From: Lachnospiraceae bacterium | GTDB lineage: Bacteria > Bacillota > Clostridia > Lachnospirales > Lachnospiraceae | Length of the DNA: 64,000 nucleotides | Direction of reading: 5' to 3' | Assembly: GCA_014804785.1 (NCBI GenBank) | Contig: JAAUZD010000023.1 | Span: 102,013-166,012, forward strand | Shown: positions 8,848 through 18,600 of the stretch, in pieces | How the letters are laid out: each line of letters begins with the position of its first letter | Numbering within the stretch: the stretch's first letter is position 1 | Made by a program: the position numbers and the translations under genes | Notes under the pieces: model-generated | Database searches by the model: none | Told to the model about the DNA's origin: nothing | Seen by the model: the letters and a program-made list of their open reading frames with translations, nothing else

Positions 8848-10494
8848 ATGAATAAAAAGAAACTTATTATAAATCTGATTTTCATTTTGGCAGGTATTGC
8901 AGCTCTTGGAATCTATTATTATGTGACCATACCTGCAATCAATATCCATTCAATTGGAACGTGGAAAGCCCTTTTGTTTCTGGTTCTTGTTTTGATGTTT
9001 CTGGTTATGGCAAGGCAGCTTCGGAAAAGCCATAAGACATCGGTAGAAGGAATAGAACATCTTCATTTCAGCCTAAAAGAGTGCAGTTTAAGTTTTAAAA
9101 TTTTAGGGGTGATACTGATTGTGCTGTGCTTGGTTTTAGCAGTTGGTTCTCTGCTGTCTTCAACGTTTTTTAATGCGGCGAAATACCAGCAGCTGCTTAC
9201 AATTGAGGAAAGGGAATTTACGGAGGATATAAAGGAAGTGGACTACAAAACCATTCCTCTTCTCGATAAAGACTCAGCGGCTCTGCTTGGAAATAGAAAG
9301 ATGGGAAGTATGGTGGATATGGTTTCGCAGTTTGAGGTGTCGGATGATTATACACAGATCAATTATCAGGGAAAGCCGGTCCGTGTAACGCCGCTTACTT
9401 ATGCAAGTCCAATCAAGTGGCTGACTAATCAGAGAAGCGGGATACCAGCTTATATACGTATTGATATGACGACCCAAAATACGGAATGTGTGAAACTGAC
9501 GGAGGGAATCCGGTATTCCAAAGGGGAATATTTTAACCGGAATATTTACAGGCATTTGAGGTTCCATTATCCCACTTATATTTTTGATGACCAGATTTTT
9601 TTCGAAGTTGATGAAGAAGGAACGCCTTACTGGGTCTGCCCGGTCAAAAAATTTAACATCGGTCTATTTGGAGGACAGACGGTGGGAAGAGTAGTACTGT
9701 GTAATGCTCAGAGCGGAGAATGCGTCGATTATGCAGTGGAAGATGTTCCTGCGTGGATCGATAAGGTATATTCGGCGGAACTATTAATTGATTTATATGA
9801 TTATTCAGGTCTGCTTAAGCATGGATACTGGAATTCTGTGTTGGGGCAGAGAGACTGCCTGCAGTCAACGAACGGCTATAATTATATTGCGCTGGAGGAT
9901 GATGTCTGGGTATATACGGGTGTTACGAGTGTCAGCGGAGATCAATCCAATGTAGGTTTTGTGCTTATGAACCAGCGCACCATGGAAACACGTTATTACA
10001 AGGTAGAAGGTGCAATCGAAGATTCGGCAATGTCGTCTGCGGAAGGTCAGGTACAGAATCTGGGATATCGGGCAACCTTTCCGCTGCTGCTCAATATAGC
10101 AGATGAGCCCACTTATTTTATGGCACTTAAGGACGGCGCAGGTCTGGTAAAGAAATATGCGATGGTAAACGTTCAGAAATATCAATGGGTAGCGATTGGA
10201 GATACGGTGCAGGAGTGTGAGAAGAATTATACGGAGCTGTTAAATACGAATGGAATCGTTAGCAGTTCATCCGATATTAGCAAAAGCATCACCGGAAAAA
10301 TCGAAAGTATTTCACCGGTTGTACTGGATGGAAATACCCATTACTATATCTGTCTGGAAAATAAAGAAGATATCTTTGATGTCGCGCTGGCGGATGCTTC
10401 ACTGATAGAGATTGTAAGATATCAGGCAGGGGATACCATCACTTTGGAATATCTGGAAGGATACGGATTAAATGAGGTCAGGGCAATTAAATGA
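8848..10494 (+). CDS. Membrane-anchored protein of unknown function
   Basis: 548 residues; I do not recognise the family. Three hydrophobic segments lie at the N-terminus (residues ~6-27, 39-57 and 85-107). The remaining ~440 residues are soluble and rich in beta-prone sequence, with alternating Tyr, Val and Thr, and probably sit outside the membrane. No catalytic motif or sorting signal is apparent. The start has GGAGG seven bases upstream. It has its own promoter and is followed by the leuS promoter, so it looks monocistronic. The C-terminal ~70 residues (from about TGKIESISPVVLDGNTHYY) resemble a small beta-barrel domain, an inference from residue pattern only. Confidence 0.75.
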   Translation: MNKKKLIINLIFILAGIAALGIYYYVTIPAINIHSIGTWKALLFLVLVLMFLVMARQLRKSHKTSVEGIEHLHFSLKECSLSFKILGVILIVLCLVLAVGSLLSSTFFNAAKYQQLLTIEEREFTEDIKEVDYKTIPLLDKDSAALLGNRKMGSMVDMVSQFEVSDDYTQINYQGKPVRVTPLTYASPIKWLTNQRSGIPAYIRIDMTTQNTECVKLTEGIRYSKGEYFNRNIYRHLRFHYPTYIFDDQIFFEVDEEGTPYWVCPVKKFNIGLFGGQTVGRVVLCNAQSGECVDYAVEDVPAWIDKVYSAELLIDLYDYSGLLKHGYWNSVLGQRDCLQSTNGYNYIALEDDVWVYTGVTSVSGDQSNVGFVLMNQRTMETRYYKVEGAIEDSAMSSAEGQVQNLGYRATFPLLLNIADEPTYFMALKDGAGLVKKYAMVNVQKYQWVAIGDTVQECEKNYTELLNTNGIVSSSSDISKSITGKIESISPVVLDGNTHYYICLENKEDIFDVALADASLIEIVRYQAGDTITLEYLEGYGLNEVRAIK

Positions 10495-10559
10495 GGTCAG
10501 TGAGGATAAGTGAAGGAGTCTTCATTGGGGAAATATAGTTGAAGAAGAAATGTGAAATC

Positions 10560-10588
10560 TTGACATTTTATCATAATATAGGTAAAAT
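10560..10588 (+). promoter_or_regulatory. Promoter of leuS
   Basis: TTGACA (10560-10565), a 17-base spacer and TAAAAT (10583-10588), 59 bases before the leuS ATG. A small GAGGC/GCCTC hairpin (10617-10632) lies in the leader just before the ribosome site. The leader is too short for a T-box. Confidence 0.75.
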
Positions 10589-10647
10589 TAGGACTGGTTT
10601 GTAATGCCTAAAACGAGAGGCGTTTTTGCCTCGGAACGGAGGAAACG

Positions 10648-13059
10648 ATGGCAATACCATATAATCACAGAGAAGTGGAAATAAAATGGCAGGGGATCTG
10701 GGATGAAGAAAAAGCATTTAAGACCTCTGATGATTTTTCAAAACCCAAATATTATGCATTGGTGGAATTCCCATATCCATCAGGGCAGGGGCTGCATGTA
10801 GGGCACCCAAGACCATATACAGCGCTTGACATTGTGGCAAGAAAGAGAAGAATGCAGGGATATAACGTGCTTTATCCTATGGGATGGGATGCATTTGGAC
10901 TTCCTACGGAAAACTATGCAATCAATAATCATATTCATCCCAAGATCGTGACCAAAAACAATGTGGAGCGTTTCAAAGGACAGCTTCACTCCCTTGGCTA
11001 TTCTTTTGACTGGGACAGAGAAATCAACACCACGGATGTTGGATATTATAAATGGACGCAGTGGATTTTCTTGAAGCTTTTTAATGCCGGGCTGGCATAT
11101 AAGGCGGAAATGCCGATTAACTGGTGCACTTCTTGTAAGGTTGGTCTTGCTAACGAAGAGGTGGTGAACGGCGTGTGTGAACGCTGCGGAGCAGAAGTAA
11201 TCCGCAAAGTAAAGAGCCAGTGGATGTTAAAAATCACGGAATATGCGGATAAACTGCTGGAGGGGCTTGACAGCGTGGACTATGTGGAGCGCGTCAAGGT
11301 TTCTCAGAAAAACTGGATTGGCAAATCAACAGGTGCAGAAGTAGATTTTATTTTAAAAGACAAGGAAGATAAACTGACGATTTATACCACCAGACCGGAT
11401 ACACTCTTTGGAGTCACTTATATGGTTATGAGCCCGGAACATCCTTTTATTGATAAATACAAGGAGAATATTAAAAACTGGGATGATGTGATTGCCTACA
11501 GGGAAATGGCATCCAGAAAATCAGATTTTGAACGTACAGAATTGGCGAAAGATAAGACAGGCGTTATGCTGGATGGTCTGACTGCTGTAAATCCGGTCAA
11601 TGGAAAGGAAATTCCTGTCTGGATTTCAGATTATGTGCTTATGTCTTACGGTACAGGCGCCATCATGGCAGTGCCTGCACATGATGAGAGAGACTGGGAG
11701 TTTGCAAAGAAGTTCAATATGCCGATTATTGAAGTGGTTGCAGGCAGCCCGGTGGATGTAAATGAAGCGGTATATACAGATGTGGCATCTGGAACCCTTG
11801 TTAATTCGGATTTCTTAGATGGACTTTTGGTGGCGAAAGCCAAGGAAAAAATCATTGCGTTTCTGACAGAGAAAGGGATTGGACATAAGAAGACGAACTA
11901 TAAGCTACGTGACTGGGTGTTCTCCAGACAGCGTTACTGGGGAGAGCCTATTCCAATCGTGAAATGCGAAAAGTGCGGTTATGTAGCGCTTCCGGAAAGT
12001 GAGCTGCCTTTGGAACTGCCCGAAGTGGAGAGTTATATGCCAACAGATAATGGGGAATCCCCGCTTGCGCATATGACGGACTGGGTAAAGACGACCTGTC
12101 CTAAGTGTGGCGGCGAAGCGTTTAGAGAGACGGATACTATGCCTCAATGGGCAGGATCTTCCTGGTATTTCTTGAGATATACAGATCCCACCAATGAAAA
12201 GGAGCTTGCAAGCAAGGAAGCCTTGGATTACTGGATGCCCGTTGACTGGTACAATGGAGGAATGGAGCATACTACACTGCATCTTCTTTATTCCCGTTTC
12301 TGGCATAGGTTCTTGTATGACGAGAAAGTGGTTCCCTGTCCGGAACCGTATAAGAAGAGAACGTCTCACGGAATGATTCTTGGTTCTAACGGGGAGAAGA
12401 TGAGCAAGTCCCGCGGAAACGTAGTAAATCCGGACGACATTGTAAGAGATTACGGCGCAGACACCCTTCGTACTTATGAGATGTTCATCGGTGCATTTGA
12501 TTTGAGCGCCGCATGGAGCGAGGATGGTGTTAAGGGATGCCGCAGATTTCTCGAGAGAGTCTGGAAGCTGCAGGATATTCTGACGCAGGAAGACGGATAC
12601 TCTAAAGATCTGGAAGTTAAGATGCACCAGACCATCAAGAAGGTGAGCAATGACTTTGAGAATCTGAAATATAATACGGCAATTGCCGCAATGATGGCTT
12701 TGATTAATGAATTTTATAAGAAAAATGCAGTCACCAGGGGAGAATTCAAGACTCTGCTTACTCTGCTTAATCCTGTGGCTCCTCACATTACGGAAGAAAT
12801 CTGGCAGATGGTAGGTTATGAGGGAAGAATTTACCAGAGTACATGGCCTGCTTTTGATGATGCAAAAACCATCGAATCTACCATTGAAATTGCAATTCAG
12901 ATCAATGGAAAGACGAAGGCAACATTGGATATTACAAGGGATGAAGCGAAGGATGCAGTGATTGCCAGAGCAAAAGAAGCTATCGCAGATAAACTGACGG
13001 GCAACGTAGTGAAAGAAATTTATGTGCCGGGCAGGATTGTCAATCTTGTTATGAAATAA
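10648..13059 (+). CDS. leuS: Leucine-tRNA ligase
   Basis: 803 residues, normal length for bacterial LeuRS. It charges tRNA-Leu in the cytoplasm. The class I signatures are present: HVGH (50-53), within [18 protein letters not shown], and KMSKS (584-588). Cys pairs for zinc binding are visible in CTSCKVG with CERCG (~157-180) and in CEKCGY with CPKCGG. The CP1 editing domain (residues ~225-415) has [14 protein letters not shown] and [14 protein letters not shown], whose Asp fits the usual editing site. GGAGG precedes the ATG. It has its own promoter and ends before a bidirectional terminator. Confidence 0.98.
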   Translation: MAIPYNHREVEIKWQGIWDEEKAFKTSDDFSKPKYYALVEFPYPSGQGLHVGHPRPYTALDIVARKRRMQGYNVLYPMGWDAFGLPTENYAINNHIHPKIVTKNNVERFKGQLHSLGYSFDWDREINTTDVGYYKWTQWIFLKLFNAGLAYKAEMPINWCTSCKVGLANEEVVNGVCERCGAEVIRKVKSQWMLKITEYADKLLEGLDSVDYVERVKVSQKNWIGKSTGAEVDFILKDKEDKLTIYTTRPDTLFGVTYMVMSPEHPFIDKYKENIKNWDDVIAYREMASRKSDFERTELAKDKTGVMLDGLTAVNPVNGKEIPVWISDYVLMSYGTGAIMAVPAHDERDWEFAKKFNMPIIEVVAGSPVDVNEAVYTDVASGTLVNSDFLDGLLVAKAKEKIIAFLTEKGIGHKKTNYKLRDWVFSRQRYWGEPIPIVKCEKCGYVALPESELPLELPEVESYMPTDNGESPLAHMTDWVKTTCPKCGGEAFRETDTMPQWAGSSWYFLRYTDPTNEKELASKEALDYWMPVDWYNGGMEHTTLHLLYSRFWHRFLYDEKVVPCPEPYKKRTSHGMILGSNGEKMSKSRGNVVNPDDIVRDYGADTLRTYEMFIGAFDLSAAWSEDGVKGCRRFLERVWKLQDILTQEDGYSKDLEVKMHQTIKKVSNDFENLKYNTAIAAMMALINEFYKKNAVTRGEFKTLLTLLNPVAPHITEEIWQMVGYEGRIYQSTWPAFDDAKTIESTIEIAIQINGKTKATLDITRDEAKDAVIARAKEAIADKLTGNVVKEIYVPGRIVNLVMK

Positions 13060-13097
13060 ATGTGTAATCTGGCGGCTTTGAAACCGAAGGCTGGATT

Positions 13098-13137
13098 AAA
13101 ATAGCACTCGGAAGGGACATCCCTTCCGGGTGCTATT
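13098..13137. terminator. Bidirectional terminator between leuS and the 13133 gene
   Basis: A long near-perfect hairpin, with AATAGCACTCGGAAGGGA pairing to TCCCTTCCGGGTGCTATT around a CA loop. On the minus strand it is followed by TTTTAAT, and the last codon and stop of the minus-strand gene lie inside the stem base. The + side T run is weaker. Confidence 0.75.
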
Positions 13138-13402
13138 TGCGGGAACGCATTGCCATTACTTTTTCGATTTTTGATAGTTCTTCTGGAGAAGCGTGTTTTT
13201 TCAGAACGGCAACAATGGCGTCTATTTCCTCGTCTGAGAAGGATACCTTCTTTTCCTGCCCGCGTTTTGCAACTGCCATTAAAAAGGGCAGCATCTGTTC
13301 TTTTTTTAAATTGCTGCTTTCAAAGACAAGCGCCTGAAGAAATTCAAGTTTGTATGGATCGATATTTTTCAGAGATTCATCTTTCATCCATTCATTCTGC
13401 AT
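13133..13402 (-). CDS. Small protein of unknown function (possible sporulation cluster)
   Basis: 89 residues starting MQNEWMKDESLK; a GGAGG lies seven bases before this ATG, whereas an earlier in-frame ATG at 13426 has none. It appears to be a soluble helical protein, Lys/Glu/Met-rich, with no signal or membrane segment (middle part QMLPFLMAVAKRGQEKKVSF). It overlaps the end of the next upstream gene by 11 bases, so the two are translated together. The family is not recognised. The link to sporulation is an inference from the neighbouring sigma-K-like promoters. Confidence 0.7.
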   Translation of the reverse strand: MQNEWMKDESLKNIDPYKLEFLQALVFESSNLKKEQMLPFLMAVAKRGQEKKVSFSDEEIDAIVAVLKKHASPEELSKIEKVMAMRSRK

Positions 13403-13919
13403 TTTGATTACCTCCAAACATTTCATACATTTGTTTCTGCTCTGGTGTGAGCATGTTCATAAGCATATTCATCATATCAAAGCCGCCTTGGGAGTTATTA
13501 TTGCCGTCAGGAGGGGATGAATCGCCGTCATCCGAAAAGGTATTGTTAAATGCATTTATATCCGGCATGAAGTCCTTCATCATTTCCATGGTTTTGGACA
13601 TCTCCTTATACATTTCCATGCTTTGGAATACGCTCCGAATCTGCTCAATCTGATTTTTCTCGTTTTCGGTACAGTAGGGAAGCAGCTCTGAACACATTTT
13701 AAAGAGATCGGGAGAGGATTCCCTTTCCATACATCCGCAAAGCGGGGAAGAATGCTTTTTAAAGTATTCAATTGTATAGTTTAATTCGAGAAATTTAATA
13801 TAGATTGCCATGGATTTCTGGGTTTTGTTATCCATATAGGGCAACATGACTTTGAGCATTTGTATATGATTGGTGCAAAAGAGAGTATCAAATGCGATTA
13901 CTTTGTTGTGCTCATCCAT
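13392..13919 (-). CDS. Protein of unknown function, Met- and Asn-rich C-terminus
   Basis: 175 residues starting MDEHNKVIAFDTLF, with AAGGAG six bases before the ATG; an earlier in-frame start at 13943 lacks a ribosome site. Residues 1-~110 are helical, with LKVMLPYMDNKTQKSMAIYI and two close cysteines (CGCMER). The tail from ~130 is low-complexity (DDGDSSPPDGNNNSQGG) and then Met-rich (MMNMLMNMLTPEQKQMYEM). No membrane segment or enzymatic motif is seen. It is the first gene of a two-gene unit with the 89-residue protein. A possible role in spore morphogenesis is only suggested by context. Confidence 0.7.
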   Translation of the reverse strand: MDEHNKVIAFDTLFCTNHIQMLKVMLPYMDNKTQKSMAIYIKFLELNYTIEYFKKHSSPLCGCMERESSPDLFKMCSELLPYCTENEKNQIEQIRSVFQSMEMYKEMSKTMEMMKDFMPDINAFNNTFSDDGDSSPPDGNNNSQGGFDMMNMLMNMLTPEQKQMYEMFGGNQNAE

Positions 13920-13943
13920 AACTGCTCCTTCCACCTGTTTCAA

Positions 13944-13969
13944 TATTTTATGTGTTTTAATTATCAGGT
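13944..13969 (-). promoter_or_regulatory. Possible sigma-K-type promoter
   Basis: On the minus strand CATAAAATA (13952-13944) matches the sigma-K -10 pattern CATAnnnTA, with AC 15 bases upstream, slightly short of the usual 16-17. It lies 25 bases before the ATG at 13919. The match is short and could be chance. Confidence 0.3.
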
Positions 13970-13975
13970 ATGCAG

Positions 13976-14005
13976 AAAAGTAGGCTCTTTTCAGAGCCTA
14001 CTTTT
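13976..14005 (-). terminator. Terminator after the Cys-rich gene
   Basis: A perfect 13-bp inverted repeat, AAAAGTAGGCTCT (13976-13988) and AGAGCCTACTTTT (13993-14005), with a 4-base loop. It ends the minus-strand gene at 14037 and separates it from the next minus-strand pair. Confidence 0.85.
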
Positions 14006-14036
14006 CAGACATGATGAAAAGAATTGTTTGAATTAC

Positions 14037-14288
14037 TTAGCATCCGCATCCGCAGCCATTGTTAAAAATGCTTCCGTTTCCACAGAAGGAAAGCAGCAGA
14101 AGGATCCAAATAATGTTGTCGCATCCGCAACCACATCCGCTGTCACTGCCTCCGAAGAGGGATGTGCCGTTGCATCCGCCGCAGAGAGAAAGTAAAAGAA
14201 TAATCCAGATGATGGAATTGTTTCCGCATCCACATCCACTGTTTGTGCTTGTGCCGCATCCGCAGCCTGTAGCTGTTAAATCACTCAT
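14037..14288 (-). CDS. Cys/Gly-rich small protein, chorion-class high-cysteine-like
   Basis: 83 residues, low complexity, with 16 cysteines. It reads as repeated CGCG-type clusters alternating with two near-identical hydrophobic blocks, SIIWIILLLSLCGG (~25-38) and NIIWILLLLSFCGN (~58-71). The design resembles small proteins annotated in Lachnospiraceae as chorion class high-cysteine proteins, whose function is not established. The sequence suggests cross-linking or membrane or surface association. TGGAGG precedes the ATG. A sigma-K-like promoter upstream would fit expression in the mother cell and a spore-coat role, but this is inference. Confidence 0.75.
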   Translation of the reverse strand: MSDLTATGCGCGTSTNSGCGCGNNSIIWIILLLSLCGGCNGTSLFGGSDSGCGCGCDNIIWILLLLSFCGNGSIFNNGCGCGC

Positions 14289-14322
14289 ATATTGCCTCCA
14301 AATAAGGTTTTGTTTTATGGTT

Positions 14323-14349
14323 TATCATATGTGCTATGCTTGTATGTGT
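14323..14349 (-). promoter_or_regulatory. Possible sigma-K-type promoter of the Cys-rich gene
   Basis: On the minus strand AC (14349-14348), 16 bases, then CATATGATA (14331-14323), which fits CATAnnnTA. The -10 ends 35 bases before the ATG, a sensible leader length. No good vegetative promoter is seen in this gap on the minus strand. Confidence 0.4.
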
Positions 14350-14443
14350 TTCTATATGGGCAGAAAAATTTTTAAAAGAGACTGGGAAATAATGTAATAC
14401 CATGTTTTGGAAGAAAAAAATGCACAATATCTGGATAAAATAC

Positions 14444-14471
14444 TTGAATTAATTTCGATATATAGTAAAAT
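14444..14471 (+). promoter_or_regulatory. Probable promoter of the sortase/LRR operon
   Basis: TTGAAT (14444-14449), a 16-base spacer and TAAAAT (14466-14471), 32 bases before the sortase ATG. Confidence 0.45.
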
Positions 14472-14502
14472 AAGTTATATATGCGTAAAGGAGAAATGAG
14501 CC

Positions 14503-15681
14503 ATGACGGCAGATAGTCTGACGGTTGGGGGGAAACGCTTTCGCACTCGTGCGGATTATGAGGCGGCGGTACGTGACCAGAAGAAAATCGATACTATTAA
14601 GTCACGGGCAAATTTAAATGATCCGAAACAGCTCTATGCATTGTTCAAAGAATTGCAAAGCGGAGTATATCAGTTTGAATCCCCAGTGGGAACAGACTTT
14701 GATGATGAGATATATGAGAAGATTGAAGAGCTGAAGAGGAAGGGGATTACCGCAGAAAATGCGGGGAAAACAGTCAAGACACATAAAAGCAAGGTCGATA
14801 AAACGGAAAAAAAAGCAAAGAAGATAAAAAAGCCTGCGAATCTGGCTGATTATGACCAGGATATGCAGAAGCAGATTCTGCTGGAGCTTAAGAAACAGGA
14901 AAAGAGGAGAAAGATGATAGTGATCTTTGCCTCGGTGGTGGCAGTGCTCTGTTTTGGATATTTTGGAATATACTATTTTTTCAGTATCAGAACCAGCATG
15001 GATTATAGTCAGCTTGCAGCGCTTAAGGGAAGCGACGCGCTGACTGATACAAACCATACATCAAATGACTTTGCAATACATAAGACTTCGGTGATGTTGC
15101 CGGATATACTCGATGAATACAAAACATTGTATGAAAAAAATAAAAAGCTAATTGGCTGGCTGAAAATTGACGATACAATAATAGATTATCCTGTGATGCA
15201 GACTTCCAATAATGAATATTATCTGGACCATAACTTCAATCAGGAGTATGATAAGAATGGCAGTCTTTTTCTTGATTGTGACTGCAGCGTCTATCCCGCC
15301 TCTACGAATTTGATTATTTATGGGCATCATATGAAATCTGGACAGATGTTTGGGCAACTTCAGCAGTATGCAAAGGAGTCATACGGCAAGGCACATTCAC
15401 TGATACAATTTGACAGTATTTATGAGGAAGCAACCTATCAGGTGATGTATGTATTCCGTTCTCAAGTGTACAGTGAGGAGGAACTCGTTTTTAAATATTA
15501 TCAGTTTATTAATGCAAATTCAGAAGAGGAATTTAATTCTTATATGAAGGAAATGGAAGCCATGAGCCTGTATGATACAGGTGTCACGGCAGGCTACGGC
15601 GACAGTCTTTTGACCTTGTCTACCTGTGATTATTCTCAGGAGGACGGGAGGTTCGTGGTGGTAGCCAAGAGAATTAAGTAA
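14503..15681 (+). CDS. srtB: Class B sortase
   Basis: 392 residues. Sortases cut a C-terminal sorting signal and join the protein to the cell wall. The catalytic domain (residues ~200-392) has the class B pattern: His in IIYGHHMKSGQMFG (~274), Cys in LLTLSTCDYS (~374) and Arg in GRFVVVAKRIK (~385). A single membrane helix lies at ~145-165. Unusually, about 140 residues precede it, Lys/Glu-rich and predicted cytoplasmic, longer than in typical SrtB. The start at 14503 follows AAAGGAG. It lies 17 bases upstream of a giant LRR protein whose C-terminus carries a sorting signal, and a second such protein follows, so these are its probable substrates. Confidence 0.92.
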   Translation: MTADSLTVGGKRFRTRADYEAAVRDQKKIDTIKSRANLNDPKQLYALFKELQSGVYQFESPVGTDFDDEIYEKIEELKRKGITAENAGKTVKTHKSKVDKTEKKAKKIKKPANLADYDQDMQKQILLELKKQEKRRKMIVIFASVVAVLCFGYFGIYYFFSIRTSMDYSQLAALKGSDALTDTNHTSNDFAIHKTSVMLPDILDEYKTLYEKNKKLIGWLKIDDTIIDYPVMQTSNNEYYLDHNFNQEYDKNGSLFLDCDCSVYPASTNLIIYGHHMKSGQMFGQLQQYAKESYGKAHSLIQFDSIYEEATYQVMYVFRSQVYSEEELVFKYYQFINANSEEEFNSYMKEMEAMSLYDTGVTAGYGDSLLTLSTCDYSQEDGRFVVVAKRIK

Positions 15682-15698
15682 CCAGAAGGAGTGCTATA

Positions 15699-18600
15699 AT
15701 GACTAAGGCAGTAAAAAAGAAAAACAAAAAATTAAAGAGACAAATCAGAAAGACAGTGGGTGCATTGCTGATGGTGACCGCTATCACAGTTGCGGCTGTT
15801 CCGGTACCAGATGTAAGCGCTGATGGTCAAGACACCGAACCTGTGAGAGTAAGAGTTGTAAATTATGTAGATGCGAACATGCGGCTGTATGAAGATGTCA
15901 GAAGCGGCATTGAGGCGCCGACCACATGGCAAAGCAAGGTGCCTCTCGTTGATCCTTCTACAACGATATATACAACCGGAAGCGGAGAGGAGACAGGCGC
16001 TACCTTTCAGTTTGCATATGTTAAAGGCGGTACTGGTTCTACGGGAGATGAGATTGCCGTCATACTTGGAGCGGATGTCACGAATCTGGATGGTGGAAAT
16101 CTGAAAATACCGGATACGGTAAATGCATACAGAAAATATACGGCTAACACGTCAAGTTCAGGATATTGTGCGGTGAACAGATTGGGAGATTTCTTGTATT
16201 ACAAGACGCAAGTTCAATCCACAGATGAGTATGGATGGCTGTTGTATCGTGTCCCGAATCTGACTGATGCAAGTGGTGCACCCAAGGAAGTGAACCAATA
16301 TGAGGTGACCAGAACAACCGTAAGCGGAGAGGAAAGATATACATATAGAGTAGAGACAGGGACAGATGATAACGGACAGCCGATTTATACAAATTATGAT
16401 GCGGTTCCGGTTATGGAGGATGCATATGCCCCTTGTTATTACGATCAGCGCAGTGCGTGGGAAAATACACCAGATAGTGAAATGTATTGGTATGATCCGA
16501 CGATTCCGGCTGTTTCTAACGGTACAAGGATGACGACTTATCGGATGAACAATGCTGTAGATACTGTAACACCTACGCCTACAGCGACATCTTCGCCCGC
16601 TGCAACAGCAACGCCTGCAATGACGGCGATGCCTGAAGCAACGCTTGTGCCTACAGCAACACCAACAGCTGTAAGCGCAGTGGGAACACCTGAAGTTACG
16701 CCGATACATGGAATGATGACGCCAGAGCCTACAGCAACACTGGTACCTGCTTCAACGCCGGAGCCTACAGCAACGCCTGCTTCAACGCCGGAGCCTACAG
16801 CAACATTGGCGCCTGCTTCAACGCCGGAGCCACCGACATCAGAAAACACAGAAAGTGACGAAGAAATAAGAACGGAAACAGGAGAAGTTGCTGCTCCGAC
16901 AGCAATGGCTGGAGGCTATGTTAGCAACGTCGGGCAGACAAACTCATTGATCCATAATACATCTACAGGCATCACGGTTGATGTGGATTTTGAGCAGAAA
17001 CAGCGATTTGTGAGGGCGACAGACAGGGATCATCAATGGATACATAATGCGGATGTCCGGTACATAGGAAGACAGAGATTGACTGGCGAAGACGGAGAAT
17101 GGCGGATTGCAGAACAGGATTCGGAGCATGGCATTGGTCGGTATGGCGTTGTTGAAAATCCAGATTTAGGTGTTTTTGCAGGAAAAGGTCAGATTGTAAA
17201 TCTTACGATAGATGATAAATTACTTGGAATCGGCGATTACGCCTTTTATGGATGCTCGGGTATTCAGAGCGTAACTCTTGGCAATGGTCTGAATACGATT
17301 GGTAACGGCGCTTTCGCAAACTGTTACAACATGAAGACATGTAATCTGCAATTATATTCACAGATTACTGCGATTGGTATGGAGGCTTTTGCAAACTGCA
17401 GAGGTTTAACTACAATTCTTATGCCGGTCAGCGTGCAGGCAATTGGAGATTATTGCTTCCAGGGATGCAGTAGTTTGTCGAGCATAGAATTATGCGGATT
17501 GAGGGAAGATGGGACACGGGAAAATGTTTCCTTAAGCGTAATTGGGTATAAGGCGTTTGCGGGCTGCTCCAGTCTATCATCCATTACGTTCCCGGATAAT
17601 TTTGTGCAGACTAATAATCCGAACGAAGGCGACACTTATTGTAATGCGATGAATGGGAAAATACCTGTAATCTATTTTGAGGGATGTACTGCTCTGCAGT
17701 TTATCAAAATACAAAATTCGGAGTTAGATATTATTGATAGAGAGGATGATCCGAATCAGAACCGCGTTCATCCCGGCACTTGCGATATTACCACTTATTT
17801 AAATTCAGTTTTTCCGAAATCGTTTTATTTTGAGGGACCGGAGCGCTCTAATATTCATGAAACAGCGAAAGTTCATGAAGCAGCATTTAAGTATTTAAAT
17901 GAAAATAAATTTGAAAAAGTAGTGCACTGTTCTGAAGCTGGTAGTCATCCATCAACTTTCATCGTGGATGATACAAATAGGCTGATTAGTATGGAATTAG
18001 ATCCTGATTGTAAAATTATCATGATTCCAGAGAACATTGGAGAATATGGAGTCAGTACCATATCTGCCAACAGCTTTCAGGATAATTGTTTTATAGAAAA
18101 GGTTTATATACCTGCAACGGTAAAACTGATTGAAACTAATGCATTTAAAGGGTGTCACAGTTTGAAGGATGTTATTTTTACACAGCCTGAAAATAGTGAT
18201 TTGGTGATTCAGGACAATGCCTTTAACACTCAGGATGTAGGATACCATAAAAGTAATTGTGATGGGAAAGTGGATGATGTGCCGGTTCTTACTTTTACCG
18301 GAACAATTTCAGCTTCTTCGAAACCGTTCCAATATGCAATGAATCCGAAGAATAATATCAATGTGGGGACGCAGCAGGCAAACACCTATATTACATATTA
18401 CAGCGGCTGGCCTACGAATCTGACTGTAAAATATAATTGGCAGACAGGCAAGAATGAACTTCTTGATTATCCGAAGTATGCAGAGCTCGAACACTATGAT
18501 CTTGATTCATTCCCGTATATGACGCAGGAGTATAAGGATGCAGCACAGGAAGCTGTAAATGCATATAAAAATTATTTAAAAGATAGCAGAAATGTACCTA

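Noticed and set aside
10589..10647. T-box or attenuator in the leuS leader
   Set aside because: The leader is only about 50 bases with one 5-bp hairpin; no specifier loop or antiterminator sequence is present.
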